Shown here piece by piece: positions 28,901 to 36,565 of a stretch of 64,000 nt of DNA; position 1 is the stretch's first letter, and each line of letters begins with the position of its first letter. This DNA is from Alkaliflexus imshenetskii DSM 15055 (lineage in GTDB: Bacteria; Bacteroidota; Bacteroidia; Bacteroidales; Marinilabiliaceae): positions 1,596,405-1,660,404 of the forward strand of contig NZ_KI912105.1 in the NCBI RefSeq assembly GCF_000517065.1. Direction: 5' to 3'. Below the pieces are notes generated by a model that ran no database searches, had not been told where the DNA came from, and was given only the letters and a program-made list of their open reading frames with translations. The position numbers were made by a program, and so were the translations under genes.

Positions 28901-29520
28901 ATCTTTTCAGAGTCACCATTAAACAGAGCCATAGCTCCAGCTCCTGCCGACAAAGTTCCACTTAGTGCATTTAACCCATCCATGAAACCAGCCAATTGTG
29001 TGCCGCCGGTGCTTGCTGCCTTTTCTAGTGTTTGCATTTCACGATAGGCAGTTCCGAGTGTGCCTAATTGCGCCTCAAGCCTTCTAAACTCCTCAGTGTT
29101 TTCTCTCCCGGCCAGTCTCAGCTGAGCCATCGTGTTTCGGGTGTTCTGCATTTGTGTGCGCAAACTGCTCATTTTTGCAGCTGCCCCCTGGGTGCGTTTC
29201 TCAAGTTCGCTGAGCGCCTGCACTTCTCCTTTTAGCTCACCTCTCATTTCCCTTATTATGCCTAACAATCGCTGACGCTCGGCGGCAACTTTTGGGTCGT
29301 GAGTGGCGTGGTTTACCTTTTTGAATTCAGCCTCAAGCGGTTTTAGCTCAGCCCGTAATTGGGCTATAACCTTCTTTTGAATGGCAATATTTTCACGCAC
29401 CTCCTTGTGAGTATCGTTCGCTGCCCTTGAAACATCACGCATTCCTTCACTGGCTTTTTTCGATTCAGTGTCGAGGTTCTGCTTCAGGCGCAGTTCTATT
29501 TCTACCGGTTGTAAGCTCAT
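25909..29520 (-). CDS. Tail tape measure protein
   Basis: A 1203-residue protein with long helical, coiled-coil stretches at the N-terminus (about 20-150) and again at 430-760. A hydrophobic segment near 255-290 (LMATLTLGLSVAITAVMVLL) is typical of tape measure proteins. It sets tail length and passes into the host envelope during DNA entry. Order chaperones - tape measure - Dit - tip is standard. The long length predicts a flexible tail of roughly 180 nm by the usual 0.15 nm per residue rule (inference). Confidence 0.88.
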   Translation of the reverse strand: MSLQPVEIELRLKQNLDTESKKASEGMRDVSRAANDTHKEVRENIAIQKKVIAQLRAELKPLEAEFKKVNHATHDPKVAAERQRLLGIIREMRGELKGEVQALSELEKRTQGAAAKMSSLRTQMQNTRNTMAQLRLAGRENTEEFRRLEAQLGTLGTAYREMQTLEKAASTGGTQLAGFMDGLNALSGTLSAGAGAMALFNGDSEKMAAIQTKLQGIMAISIGLMQVSNVLHSTSAFRITTVRKAKELWAGANLKLATSLGISTVAAKVLMATLTLGLSVAITAVMVLLDRFVSKQRQTANEQRKINAAVADAAAGQMASFNKLKKGYEALNGNIDAQNKYLADNRSEFEKLGLTLNNVNDAEKIFSTQGTEAFKKAIMERAKSIALMEIAAEKYKTIVVKQLQHEGMETGTWAKNRRKDEFKKQIDADIKNWEIMIDTALKHESASADALAQAGQRNAKTLLEGSKAYWEAQKQDAKERIEAMRDIEMGSEAWRAQLSRFREAEEKLKAWNLTPDNKDENKQKEAFDKLRKLNVSLQEEIDAAVIAAMEDGAAKKLAALNADYEKRKNVITERLKEIEALEKVTGKPATTQREKLSVLDNAIAKQYASDRALAEQAAALEVQKVWSEVNSRHRTELQNRLSDTNRFYDDQLKVLKKNIVQEDVLKEAAAKIEHDRNRELQRINTETALQQIDFQTAIDIKRQQIANRSIVFETHRQENLLRIELDGAKKRLKKLRELQDAGGDTAAEIEHTEMAVQALNAQLAEMPVNKMKELGDFASKAMETIAEFASVFDEEFAKGLQMLDQTMRGLTEITAGALLGDPQMIVEGGKKLLTVVGDAIKANRQANREIRDFNYSIAKQAIDYSIAVIKAIKDVKGEFDSIFIDNQTNTLSQGMSAYEASLNKQRELTDKLGEATVKTGVKKKKFLGITTGTKDIYSNLLKEYPKLVDEAGNLNRELAETLLSAGNLSKEARDTIQQIIEAEGIAADAMQQVESILQSMVGTLGNDLKNALDDAFRSGTDSARTMTENVAKMMEQLASQQLFNTVFGALFSQLEYKMKQSFGADGDGDITDELAWFMDNYPALVDAYNQGLEKIQEKIKDETGIDPYADTDGRSGFTKGIAQASQDSIDELNGRVMAISGNVYTINQNSIEMLGLQRESVMYYKAMYSLLDVIAINTAYCRYLENVHNSLDDINTRGVKLRQ

Positions 29521-29795
29521 CGTCTGTTTTCAAGTATGCGTTTAATGTCATCACTGTTTTCAGCTATTGGTGCTCGTGGTTTCCCACTAACATACCTTGG
29601 CGCATCAGCACTCTCCATAAGAAGGTTTATCCAACTATCGCCCCAGAGTATTTGTTTTCTTGTATAACCCCGTTCAGTCATTATGCGACCAAATACACCC
29701 CACGGGCTATGAAGACCATCCATGTAGCCTGTTACCTCCCGTTTGCGTCGTGGCCCATATTCTTCGGATTCATCATCAGTTGTGTCTGATGGCAA
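29517..29795 (-). CDS. Tail assembly chaperone, second frame (GT-like)
   Basis: A 92-codon frame between the first chaperone-like gene and the tape measure gene. It overlaps the former by 64 bases in the -1 frame and the latter by four. The only initiation codon is TTG, with no good upstream signal, so it is more likely reached by -1 frameshifting from the upstream gene, as for lambda G-GT. The protein is charged with no recognised domain. The -1 frame is open upstream only as far as about 29840. Confidence 0.55.
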   Translation of the reverse strand: MPSDTTDDESEEYGPRRKREVTGYMDGLHSPWGVFGRIMTERGYTRKQILWGDSWINLLMESADAPRYVSGKPRAPIAENSDDIKRILENRR

Positions 29796-30193
29796 AAGAA
29801 TATGGTAATAGGTGTAAAATCCTGAGCCTTATTTAGCTCGTTGAGAATGATAAACATTTCGAGTATTTGACCATAAGTAGCCCTCCACATTATCCAATTG
29901 GATAACAAGCCTGCAAACCATCTAATCCGCCACTTGTTGTTAAGAATGGCTACAGATATGCACTTAGACATTGCTTCAGTTGCGGCTATAATGGCATCAT
30001 GCTTATTAAGCATCACGGCATCCTCCAGATTGTGTGCTATTACAATTTTTGAAAACGCTAATATTGCTCCCGGGCGCAGTGGGCGTACCGTTAATCTGTT
30101 TAACCTCAATACGCGAATTAGAAAAGGGGCGGGCATCTTGAAACGCACGCCCCTGTCCATTATCCTGTCGGCTGCTGCCATTCTGGCGTCCAT
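29732..30193 (-). CDS. Tail assembly chaperone, first frame (G-like)
   Basis: A 153-residue, helical protein located between tail tube and tape measure genes, the place of the lambda G-type chaperone that coats the tape measure protein. No sequence motif identifies it, so the call rests on position, size and the overlapping downstream frame. ATG at 30193 follows the tail-tube stop directly. Confidence 0.55.
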   Translation of the reverse strand: MDARMAAADRIMDRGVRFKMPAPFLIRVLRLNRLTVRPLRPGAILAFSKIVIAHNLEDAVMLNKHDAIIAATEAMSKCISVAILNNKWRIRWFAGLLSNWIMWRATYGQILEMFIILNELNKAQDFTPITIFFCHQTQLMMNPKNMGHDANGR

Positions 30194-30196
30194 AGG

Positions 30197-30706
30197 CTAC
30201 CAAATAATGTCAACATCCCAGTTTGAAGCTGCAACCAAAGCTTTGAACCGAAATGGGAACTTGCTTACTCCACCATAACCAAGGCTAAGATTTGTATTGA
30301 CATACCCCTTGGCATTAGGGATTATGATTTCACCACCTCCTTTGAGTGTGAATTTCACAGCTTTGCTAAGCATAACTTTTTTTGCCGACTTATGAAATCT
30401 GGCATCAGGTGCGGCGCCTTGTTTTACACCTCCCAGTAGCTTTACAAGGTCATCATACCCGACCTTTATAAATGAGCCACTGGCAGTAATCCCGGTACCA
30501 ATGATGTCGTAATCTTCGGCTGCGTCGTTCTCGTGTGAGAAAACTTCGCTTTCTTCCGGATCTTCCTCCGCAATCACCACCTCGTCATCGCGGAGCGTGA
30601 GCGGTTGTTTTTCCCAGTCAGCAGTGTCCAATCCTGCGGCTGATGTGATAGGGTCGGCAAAGTGAATTTCTGCTACCCTGGCTTTTAAGAGAATATTTTC
30701 TGCCAT
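30197..30706 (-). CDS. Probable major tail tube protein
   Basis: A 169-residue beta-rich protein following the lysis cassette and preceding the chaperones. Size, low Cys/Trp content and the segments GTGITASGSFIKVGYDDL and GYVNTNLSLGYGGVSKFPFRFKAL fit a siphovirus tail tube subunit. Its start overlaps the end of the spanin gene by 22 bases. The call rests on position and fold-like features, so another tail structural role remains possible. Confidence 0.6.
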   Translation of the reverse strand: MAENILLKARVAEIHFADPITSAAGLDTADWEKQPLTLRDDEVVIAEEDPEESEVFSHENDAAEDYDIIGTGITASGSFIKVGYDDLVKLLGGVKQGAAPDARFHKSAKKVMLSKAVKFTLKGGGEIIIPNAKGYVNTNLSLGYGGVSKFPFRFKALVAASNWDVDIIW

Positions 30707-31248
30707 AATTTTGAAATATTAAATCGTTTCAATGATAAATTGACTAACACAGACAACAACAGCAGCCGAAATCCCCATATTTGAAACCACTGCCAACCGG
30801 TTGGCTCATAGGTTGTCTTTTCAACGACACCCATGCTGGCTTCAGTTAATTCCGATACTCTTCTTTTGTAAATAGTGAGTTCACGGGTCATTGATTCAAC
30901 CATTAACTGTAGGCTGTCACATTGTGCGGTTATGGATATTACGCCCCCTGGCTTTTTAGTAATTGCTATAGATGCCATTGATTGTGGGGCACCTGAGATG
31001 TCCTGTTTGCTTGCTTTTGCAAAATAGCCTGCGCCATTTGGTAACAGTGCAAATTCCGATTCAGGCACCAATAGCTCAACCGAAGACCCGAACACAACAA
31101 TTGGCTTAACATCACGGTGCACACTTTCTGAAATACTATCCAGCAATGATGTGTGCTCAGATTTTGTGGTTTCATGTAGTTCCTTAATAGGAACACACGC
31201 TATCAGCAGTATAACTGACAACATTAGAAATAGAATATTACTCTTCAT
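30685..31248 (-). CDS. Candidate unimolecular spanin (lysis lipoprotein)
   Basis: A 187-residue protein with a lipoprotein signal (LLIAC, Cys18) at the N-terminus and one transmembrane helix near the C-terminus (about 157-172, FRLLLLSVLVNLSL) with a basic tail. This is the topology of u-spanins such as phage T1 gp11, which tie outer to inner membrane and fuse them at the last step of lysis. It follows directly after endolysin and holin-like genes, overlapping the latter by 11 bases. No homology to a known spanin is claimed. Confidence 0.6.
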   Translation of the reverse strand: MKSNILFLMLSVILLIACVPIKELHETTKSEHTSLLDSISESVHRDVKPIVVFGSSVELLVPESEFALLPNGAGYFAKASKQDISGAPQSMASIAITKKPGGVISITAQCDSLQLMVESMTRELTIYKRRVSELTEASMGVVEKTTYEPTGWQWFQIWGFRLLLLSVLVNLSLKRFNISKLWQKIFS

Positions 31249-31609
31249 GAGTGAGTGTTTTTTTTATGAGTTCTACAATGTTTTCAAGGTTTTCCGGATT
31301 TATTTTATCCAGTAATTTTAAGATCTTATTGTTGATGGTGTTTAAGCGCTTAACCTCTTTTCTCAGGAGATCTACCTGCGTTGATACAGATTCATATTTA
31401 TCACTCATATCCTGAGCTGTTTCTCTCCATATCCTGATAGCTGCTTCAACATTTTGCAACTCATTGGTGCGTGCTTCAGCAATTGCCCTCTGTGCCTTTG
31501 CTCCAGCTTCCTTCCTTATTGCACGCAAGGTAGAAAGTGTTACAACCAAGCCACTCCCAAGTGCCAAATTCAAAATCAAGCTAATAATTTCAAACAGTCC
31601 AAGTCCCAT
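31238..31609 (-). CDS. Holin-like or i-spanin-like small membrane protein
   Basis: A 123-residue protein with one N-terminal transmembrane helix (about 5-27) followed by a long coiled coil (35-105). It sits between lysozyme and the spanin candidate. It could be a one-helix holin. A single N-terminal helix with a periplasmic coiled coil is also the shape of an i-spanin, in which case the next gene would be its outer-membrane lipoprotein partner. Sequence does not separate the two options. Confidence 0.5.
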   Translation of the reverse strand: MGLGLFEIISLILNLALGSGLVVTLSTLRAIRKEAGAKAQRAIAEARTNELQNVEAAIRIWRETAQDMSDKYESVSTQVDLLRKEVKRLNTINNKILKLLDKINPENLENIVELIKKTLTHEE

Positions 31610-31611
31610 AC

Positions 31612-32043
31612 TTATGCCCTCCCAAAGTAAAGGTTGGCCTCATCCTCACGCCGCTTGACCAACCCTGGCAATACGCGGCCACCACCTTTATGCCAACGCA
31701 TAAATTCATCAGCAATCAAAGGGTTGTTGGCATTTAGTTTAATCATGCTAAGGAGTGTTGACTTTCGGAAATTACCAGGACCAACATTGAAAACAAAGCT
31801 AACAAGAGCGTCAAATTGATTTTGACTGAGTCTTAACAGTTGATTGTTGACGGCGTTTTCAGCAGTTTGCAAATCATCTTTCAAGAGTTCTTCTGCCCTT
31901 TGTTTTGTGATTGTCATGCCTTGCTTGGCGGTGCGAGTGTGTCCATAACCAATCGTCCAAACGCCCGCCGGACATACATAGGCATTAAGCTTTAAGCCTT
32001 CGTGAGTAGTTATTAGTTGTACGCCTTTCTCTGAAGTTTTCAT
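31612..32043 (-). CDS. Endolysin, GH24 lysozyme
   Basis: A 143-residue muramidase of the T4/P21 lysozyme family that cuts the peptidoglycan glycan chain. The catalytic triad pattern Glu-8aa-Cys-5aa-Thr is exact: Glu15, Cys24 and Thr30 in EGLKLNAYVCPAGVWTIGYG. The rest (FDALVSFVFNVGPGNF, GLVKRREDEANLYF) is typical. There is no signal peptide or SAR helix, so it needs a holin to reach the periplasm. It heads the lysis cassette. Confidence 0.93.
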   Translation of the reverse strand: MKTSEKGVQLITTHEGLKLNAYVCPAGVWTIGYGHTRTAKQGMTITKQRAEELLKDDLQTAENAVNNQLLRLSQNQFDALVSFVFNVGPGNFRKSTLLSMIKLNANNPLIADEFMRWHKGGGRVLPGLVKRREDEANLYFGRA

Positions 32044-32059
32044 GAAGCGAGGAAATTAA

Positions 32060-32085
32060 AGGGGCAGTTGCTAATCACTGCCCCT
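32060..32085 (-). terminator. Hairpin between capsid and lysozyme genes
   Basis: A 9-bp stem AGGGGCAGT/ACTGCCCCT with an 8-nt loop directly after the capsid stop. On the minus strand TTTAATTT follows, so it is probably a partial terminator that lets capsid mRNA exceed lysis mRNA. Confidence 0.65.
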
Positions 32086-32100
32086 TGAGTGATTTCTTTA

Positions 32101-33006
32101 TTATGTGGCAGAGTCCTGGAGAATAGCCAACAAACCTTCTTTTCCATTCCGCATGGCTCTACCGCCGCAACGCAACAGAAATGAGTAGATGTCGCCGTAG
32201 TACAACGGGTCATTCTCACTGTCAAACACGTTGATTTCACCAAGTGCACGGCAAACACTGTTGTGGTGCCACGCCAGTGCTGCGGCCACATCGGTTCCAG
32301 CGCCGTTGGCCGACCAATCTTTTTTAGCTGCAGCTGCTGTGTATCTGGCTACGCGACTGCGCATCAGAATGTTGAAACTGTCAAGTTTGCCCACGATGCC
32401 ATTTTTCACATCTACATTGCTATGAAATGCTTGTGCCTCATTGGCAGTCAAGCTGTCGAGCAACTGTCCGTACATTTCGGCATCCAATAACATGTAACGG
32501 CCTTCTTGTGGAATGTTCTGCTTGTTGAACTGGTTCATAGCCTTGCGAACATCCGCCTTCGTGATTAACTTGCGGTCGCCCGTGGCATCAGGCACGTGTG
32601 CACCTACTGCAGCGCCTGAAGTACGAATGGTGTTTGCTGCTGCAGGAAGCCACGCGTAGAGAATCCCCTCAGCAACCTCCTCGTGAAGCTTTGCGCGATC
32701 AGTTCGAATCACGCTTTCACGCTTATTGTAACTTAACTCAACCGTATCGGCATGCGGAATACGGATTGGGTCAGTAGTGTATTCATCCAAGTTGAACGTG
32801 AGGTCAATGTCGGTACGTGTTTCGACAGTTGCCGGGAACTCAGTCCTGTTTTTCTTCACTCCGGAAGCAGCTCCTGCATTGGGTATGTGAACAGTGCGTC
32901 CTTGGTTAACAAACTCATCCGCACTGAATGCTTTTGACAAGAAACTATTGTCGGCAAAAAGGCCTTCCACAATAGAACTCATCCAAATCTCTCTTTGAAT
33001 TGCCAT
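32101..33006 (-). CDS. Major capsid protein, HK97-like
   Basis: A 301-residue protein downstream of the protease-scaffold gene, as expected for the major capsid protein. Features include the N-terminal helix region (REIWMSSIVEGLFADNSFLS), an E-loop-like segment, LMDAEMY-like LLDAEMYGQLL near 173 and a C-terminal domain with DIYSFLLRCGGRAMR. This pattern is common in Mu-like phages of Bacteroidota. It is preceded by a 52-bp gap with its own A/T-rich leader and followed by a hairpin. Confidence 0.8.
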   Translation of the reverse strand: MAIQREIWMSSIVEGLFADNSFLSKAFSADEFVNQGRTVHIPNAGAASGVKKNRTEFPATVETRTDIDLTFNLDEYTTDPIRIPHADTVELSYNKRESVIRTDRAKLHEEVAEGILYAWLPAAANTIRTSGAAVGAHVPDATGDRKLITKADVRKAMNQFNKQNIPQEGRYMLLDAEMYGQLLDSLTANEAQAFHSNVDVKNGIVGKLDSFNILMRSRVARYTAAAAKKDWSANGAGTDVAAALAWHHNSVCRALGEINVFDSENDPLYYGDIYSFLLRCGGRAMRNGKEGLLAILQDSAT

Positions 33007-33058
33007 CTTTATTGGTCTTTTAAAAGGTTTTTAACTGCGAAAAAAAACGTTGCCCGGG

Positions 33059-34027
33059 CTAAGGTTTTTTTCCAAATTTTTTCTCAAACTTTTCGGCATA
33101 CAAGTCCGGGTGCTTGTCTTTAAGCATTACCAGTCTGCCGCTTTTGTCCAGCTCATCCCATGAGGCTTTTTGCATATCGGAGAGTTCGGTCTTTTGCTGC
33201 TGTTCAATTTGCTGTGTCACGCTGGGACGTTTTGGCAAACCTTCAAGGATGGCTTTAGCCTGACCAAAATCAGAATCAAAGAGCTTAATAAAATGCTCAC
33301 GGGCATCGGCATTAATGCGTCCATCTTTAATAGCCTCATCAGTTAAAGAGATGGCCTTAGCCTTTTCTTTGGTTTTTTCAACTTGACGGAACTCTTCCAG
33401 ACGTCTGGTTAGTTCTGTGTTGTTGTCGGTCAATTCCACGTTGCGGTTAATCAACGCCTGTACGGCCTGTTCACGCTCATTTTCGGGCGCGTTGTCGGCC
33501 AGATTTAACATTTTGTTTAACAATACACTCATCTTATTTTTAGTTGGTTCTTGCAAATCGAAAAGCTTTATCAGCTGAGATGGGTCTTTTAGATCCATTT
33601 TGTTGCCTTTGTGGTCGTAAAACACAAGCGCGTTGTGATTGCCTCCTATCGTAACAATACTGGCCTCACGCACTTTCCATTTGGTTACAGTGGGATGTTT
33701 TTGACCCGGCAACATGTGCTCTGGAGCGTCTGAAAGTTCAGTGGGAGGCCATGCCCCAATGCTTGCAGCACGTAAAAAGTCATCGGCCACTTTTTGTGAA
33801 ACCTGTTTGCCTCTGTCATCCTTGAGGTCGAAAACCGGGTCGGCCAATATCTTTCCATCCTCTTTACGAATGTTTTCCCATCGTCCAATCGGTAGTGACC
33901 AGTCGTCATGGTTATATAACATCACGGGGTTTTTAAGAAACTCGGTAAGGTCAGCACCATCGGTCAGCATTCTAAAACCATGGGTGTTTAGAGTTTCATC
34001 GTGAAGTATGAATGATTTTTTAGGCAT
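33059..34027 (-). CDS. Prohead protease fused to scaffold domain
   Basis: A 322-residue protein that first acts as internal scaffold and then as maturation protease. Residues 1-165 look like the HK97 prohead protease fold, with a putative catalytic His in LYNHDDWSLPIG (about 40) and Ser in FLRAASIGAWPP (about 89). Residues 180-322 are helical and charged, with a coiled coil, as in scaffold domains. Mu makes protease (I) and scaffold (Z) from one gene in a similar way. First gene of the minus-strand late operon. Confidence 0.78.
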   Translation of the reverse strand: MPKKSFILHDETLNTHGFRMLTDGADLTEFLKNPVMLYNHDDWSLPIGRWENIRKEDGKILADPVFDLKDDRGKQVSQKVADDFLRAASIGAWPPTELSDAPEHMLPGQKHPTVTKWKVREASIVTIGGNHNALVFYDHKGNKMDLKDPSQLIKLFDLQEPTKNKMSVLLNKMLNLADNAPENEREQAVQALINRNVELTDNNTELTRRLEEFRQVEKTKEKAKAISLTDEAIKDGRINADAREHFIKLFDSDFGQAKAILEGLPKRPSVTQQIEQQQKTELSDMQKASWDELDKSGRLVMLKDKHPDLYAEKFEKKFGKKP

Positions 34028-34049
34028 GTCTCGCTCTTTTTCCGGCTAA

Positions 34050-34057
34050 GAAAAATA
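34050..34057 (-). promoter_or_regulatory. Putative -7-like box of the minus late operon
   Basis: On the minus strand TATTTTTC resembles TAnnTTTG and lies 22 bases before the protease start. It is weak, as expected for an activator-dependent late promoter. Confidence 0.35.
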
Positions 34058-34081
34058 ACCGCTCGCAGCGTTACAAAAAGT

Positions 34082-34119
34082 AGTGCAACGCATGCACTAA
34101 TCAGTGCAACGTATGCACT
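34082..34119. promoter_or_regulatory. Tandem 17-bp near-palindromes between divergent late operons
   Basis: AGTGCAACGCATGCACT (34082-34098) and AGTGCAACGTATGCACT (34103-34119) differ at one base. Each has palindromic arms AGTGCA/TGCACT, and they are spaced exactly 21 bp, two helical turns. They lie almost midway between the starts of the two divergent late operons (34027 and 34168). This looks like a dimer-binding site for a shared late activator or repressor. Confidence 0.75.
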
Positions 34120-34147
34120 GCTTTTCCCAAAAAACAGGCTCATAATG

Positions 34148-34155
34148 TAGTTTAG
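34148..34155 (+). promoter_or_regulatory. Putative -7-like box of the plus late operon
   Basis: TAGTTTAG, one base from TAnnTTTG, lies 12 bases before the terminase start codon and 28 bp beyond the palindromes. Confidence 0.35.
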
Positions 34156-34167
34156 CCACAAAAACAG

Positions 34168-34614
34168 ATGTCAGGACTAACGAACAATCAAAAGAAGGAG
34201 TGGGCGCAACAGTTATACACTCGAGAAAACCTAACTCAAAAAGAGATTGCGGAAAGGGTAGGTGTTAGTGCTGTTACCATTAACAAGTGGGTAAAAAAGG
34301 AGCGCTGGGAGGAAATGAAGGTGTCCATTACTTTGACAAAGGAGGAACAACTTAAAAATCTCTACCGCCAAATTGCCGAGCTTAACAAGTCAATTCTGGA
34401 GAGAGAAGACGGTAAGCGGTTTGCTACACCTTCTGAGGCTGATTCGATTGGTAAACTGGCCAATGCCATCGAAAAGATGGAGACTGATGTTGGTGTGAGC
34501 GACCTGGTTGAAAGCTTCCGGGTGTTTACCAATTGGCTGCGCACGTTTAACCTTGAAATGGCAAAAACTTTAGTGCCCCTTATGGATTCATTCATTAAAA
34601 CACGCATCAGGTAA
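34168..34614 (+). CDS. Terminase small subunit
   Basis: A 148-residue protein with an N-terminal helix-turn-helix (about 10-50: LTQKEIAERVGVSAVTINKWVKKERWEEM), which binds phage DNA at packaging start, and a helical C-terminal part for oligomerisation. It overlaps the large subunit start by one base. First gene of the plus-strand late operon. Confidence 0.82.
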   Translation: MSGLTNNQKKEWAQQLYTRENLTQKEIAERVGVSAVTINKWVKKERWEEMKVSITLTKEEQLKNLYRQIAELNKSILEREDGKRFATPSEADSIGKLANAIEKMETDVGVSDLVESFRVFTNWLRTFNLEMAKTLVPLMDSFIKTRIR

Positions 34615-36149
34615 TGGCCAAAAAGAGAATTAAACAAGCTGACCGTGCAGCTCTCAGTAATTGGGAGGAGTTCCGAAAAGAAATTATGGAGTCTACCATG
34701 GTAGACAACAATGAGTCGGAAGCGGACAAGCGTGCTCGTATTGCAAAACTTGAAGCCGATGATGAAGCGTGGTTCAAGTATTACTTTCCCAAGTATTATA
34801 AAAACGAACCTGCTCCCTTCCATAAAAGAGCCACTAAGCGCATTATGGTAAACAACCGGTGGTACGAGGTACGTGCGTGGAGTCGCGAGCTCGCTAAATC
34901 AGCCCGCGCAATGATGGAGTTTACAAAGCTGGCCATGACAGGAAAGCTTAGAAATATTCTTCTGATTAGCAATAGCCAGGATAATGCAGAGCGACTATTA
35001 ATGCCGTTTATGCTGAACCTTGAAAGTAACGGGCGATTAATAAACGATTATGGCACACAAGAGAAGCCCGGCAACTGGGAGACAGGTGAGTTTACCACCT
35101 TGCAAGGTGTAGCCTTTCGTGCCCTTGGTGCCGGACAGTCTCCAAGGGGAACACGAAATGAAGAAATAAGGCCTGACGGCATATTGGTTGATGATATTGA
35201 CACGGATGAGGAATGCCGAAATCCAGACCGCATCAAGAAGAAGTGGGCGTGGATTGAAAAAGCGCTTATCCCAACTGTGTCAGTAAGCGGAAATTACAGG
35301 ATACTCTTTAATGGCAATATAATAGCAAAAGATTGCTGTATTACCAGGGCTATGGAGAAAGCCGACCACGTTGACGTGGTAAACATTAGAGACAAAGATG
35401 GTAAAAGCTCCTGGCCACAGAAAAACAGCGAGACTGACATTGATAAAATACTAAGCCTTATATCATCCATTGCAGCCCAGCAAGAGTATTTTAACAATCC
35501 GGTGAGTGAAGGGGATGTGTTTACCGAAATGGTGTGGGGCACAGTACCACCACTTAACCGGTTTAAGTTCCTGGTTGCCTATGGCGACCCTGCACCCAGC
35601 AACAGTAAAAACAAAAAAGGCTCCTTCAAGGCAAATTTTCTTATCGGATTTTATCAAGACAAATATTACGTGGTAACCGGATTTCTCGACCACCCTACCA
35701 ATGCAGAGTTTGTTGAGTGGTATTATGACATTAAAAGCGCAGTGGGCGACAAAACACAGGTGTATAATTACATCGAAAATAACACGCTACAAGATCCATT
35801 CTATGAGCAGGTGTTTATTCCACTGTTTGCCACTGCTGCAAAGGAACGGGGCTTTATAGGCATAGTGCCCGACACACGCAAAAAACCAGACAAATTTAGC
35901 CGCATCGAGGGCAATCTAGAGCCACTGAACCGCATGGGCAAACTCATTCTTAATGAAAAGGAAAAAAGTAACCCACACATGCAAAGGCTAGAAGACCAGT
36001 TTTTAATGCTTGACGCAAAGCTGAGCGCTCCGGCTGATGGCCCCGATTGTGTAGAGGGAGGTGTGTGGGTTATCAACCAAAAAATGGCCGAGTTATCTCC
36101 AGGCAATTTCAGCATTGGCCAAAAGGCCGCTAACAATAAACGCTTTTAG
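34614..36149 (+). CDS. Terminase large subunit
   Basis: A 511-residue DNA-packaging motor. The ATPase domain carries a Walker A-like segment SRELAKSA (90-97), as in Mu-type terminases, and Walker B GILVDDID (189-195). The C-terminal RNase H-like nuclease begins with VAYGDPAPS (near 322), whose Asp binds metal, and a further acidic motif is expected around DAKLSAPADGPDC near the end. Full length for the family. Mu-like phages use it to fill heads from integrated copies together with flanking host DNA. Confidence 0.9.
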   Translation: MAKKRIKQADRAALSNWEEFRKEIMESTMVDNNESEADKRARIAKLEADDEAWFKYYFPKYYKNEPAPFHKRATKRIMVNNRWYEVRAWSRELAKSARAMMEFTKLAMTGKLRNILLISNSQDNAERLLMPFMLNLESNGRLINDYGTQEKPGNWETGEFTTLQGVAFRALGAGQSPRGTRNEEIRPDGILVDDIDTDEECRNPDRIKKKWAWIEKALIPTVSVSGNYRILFNGNIIAKDCCITRAMEKADHVDVVNIRDKDGKSSWPQKNSETDIDKILSLISSIAAQQEYFNNPVSEGDVFTEMVWGTVPPLNRFKFLVAYGDPAPSNSKNKKGSFKANFLIGFYQDKYYVVTGFLDHPTNAEFVEWYYDIKSAVGDKTQVYNYIENNTLQDPFYEQVFIPLFATAAKERGFIGIVPDTRKKPDKFSRIEGNLEPLNRMGKLILNEKEKSNPHMQRLEDQFLMLDAKLSAPADGPDCVEGGVWVINQKMAELSPGNFSIGQKAANNKRF

Positions 36150-36152
36150 GAT

Positions 36153-36563
36153 ATGTTTCTCACAATTGATGAATTAAAAACACACCTGTATCAGGAGAAC
36201 ATCAACGTGATTGCACGTGATGATGAGGCTTTGGTTATGGCTGCCATTGACGGAGCCGTGCAAGAGGCCAGAGGGTATTTGGCCGACTATGACCGAGACG
36301 CCATATTTTCTGCTTCAGGAAACATGCGTAATATGCTGCTGTTGATATTTGTTAAAGATATTGCAGTGTGGCACTTTATTAATCTTTGCAATGCAGGCAC
36401 TGAAATGCAATTGCGACAAGATAGATACGAACGTGCTGTAGATTGGTTAAAAGCTGTTCAGAGCGGAAAAGTTTCACCAGACCTGCCGCGAGCAATTGTT
36501 GACGGAAAACCAACAGGAGGCATTATTCATGGAAGCAATCCAAAACGCAATCAACATTTTTAG
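36153..36563 (+). CDS. Mu gp36-like head completion protein (DUF1320)
   Basis: A 136-residue protein like the DUF1320/gp36 family of Mu-like phages. It is helical at the N-terminus (FLTIDELKTHLYQENINVIAR), with an internal helix LLLIFVKDIAVWHFINL and a Tyr/Trp motif RYERAVDWLKAVQSGKVSPDLP shared by the family. It probably acts as a head-tail adaptor. It lies four bases after the terminase stop and two before the portal gene. Confidence 0.75.
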   Translation: MFLTIDELKTHLYQENINVIARDDEALVMAAIDGAVQEARGYLADYDRDAIFSASGNMRNMLLLIFVKDIAVWHFINLCNAGTEMQLRQDRYERAVDWLKAVQSGKVSPDLPRAIVDGKPTGGIIHGSNPKRNQHF

Positions 36564-36565
36564 AG

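Noticed and set aside
30006-30203. 65-codon frame overlapping the first chaperone-like gene
   Set aside because: Another frame within 29732-30193, and it overlaps the tail-tube stop. The longer frame fits the operon better.
32040-32291. 83-codon minus-strand frame over the end of the capsid gene
   Set aside because: It lies almost wholly inside the capsid gene in another frame, and its Cys/Thr-rich sequence is unlike a protein.
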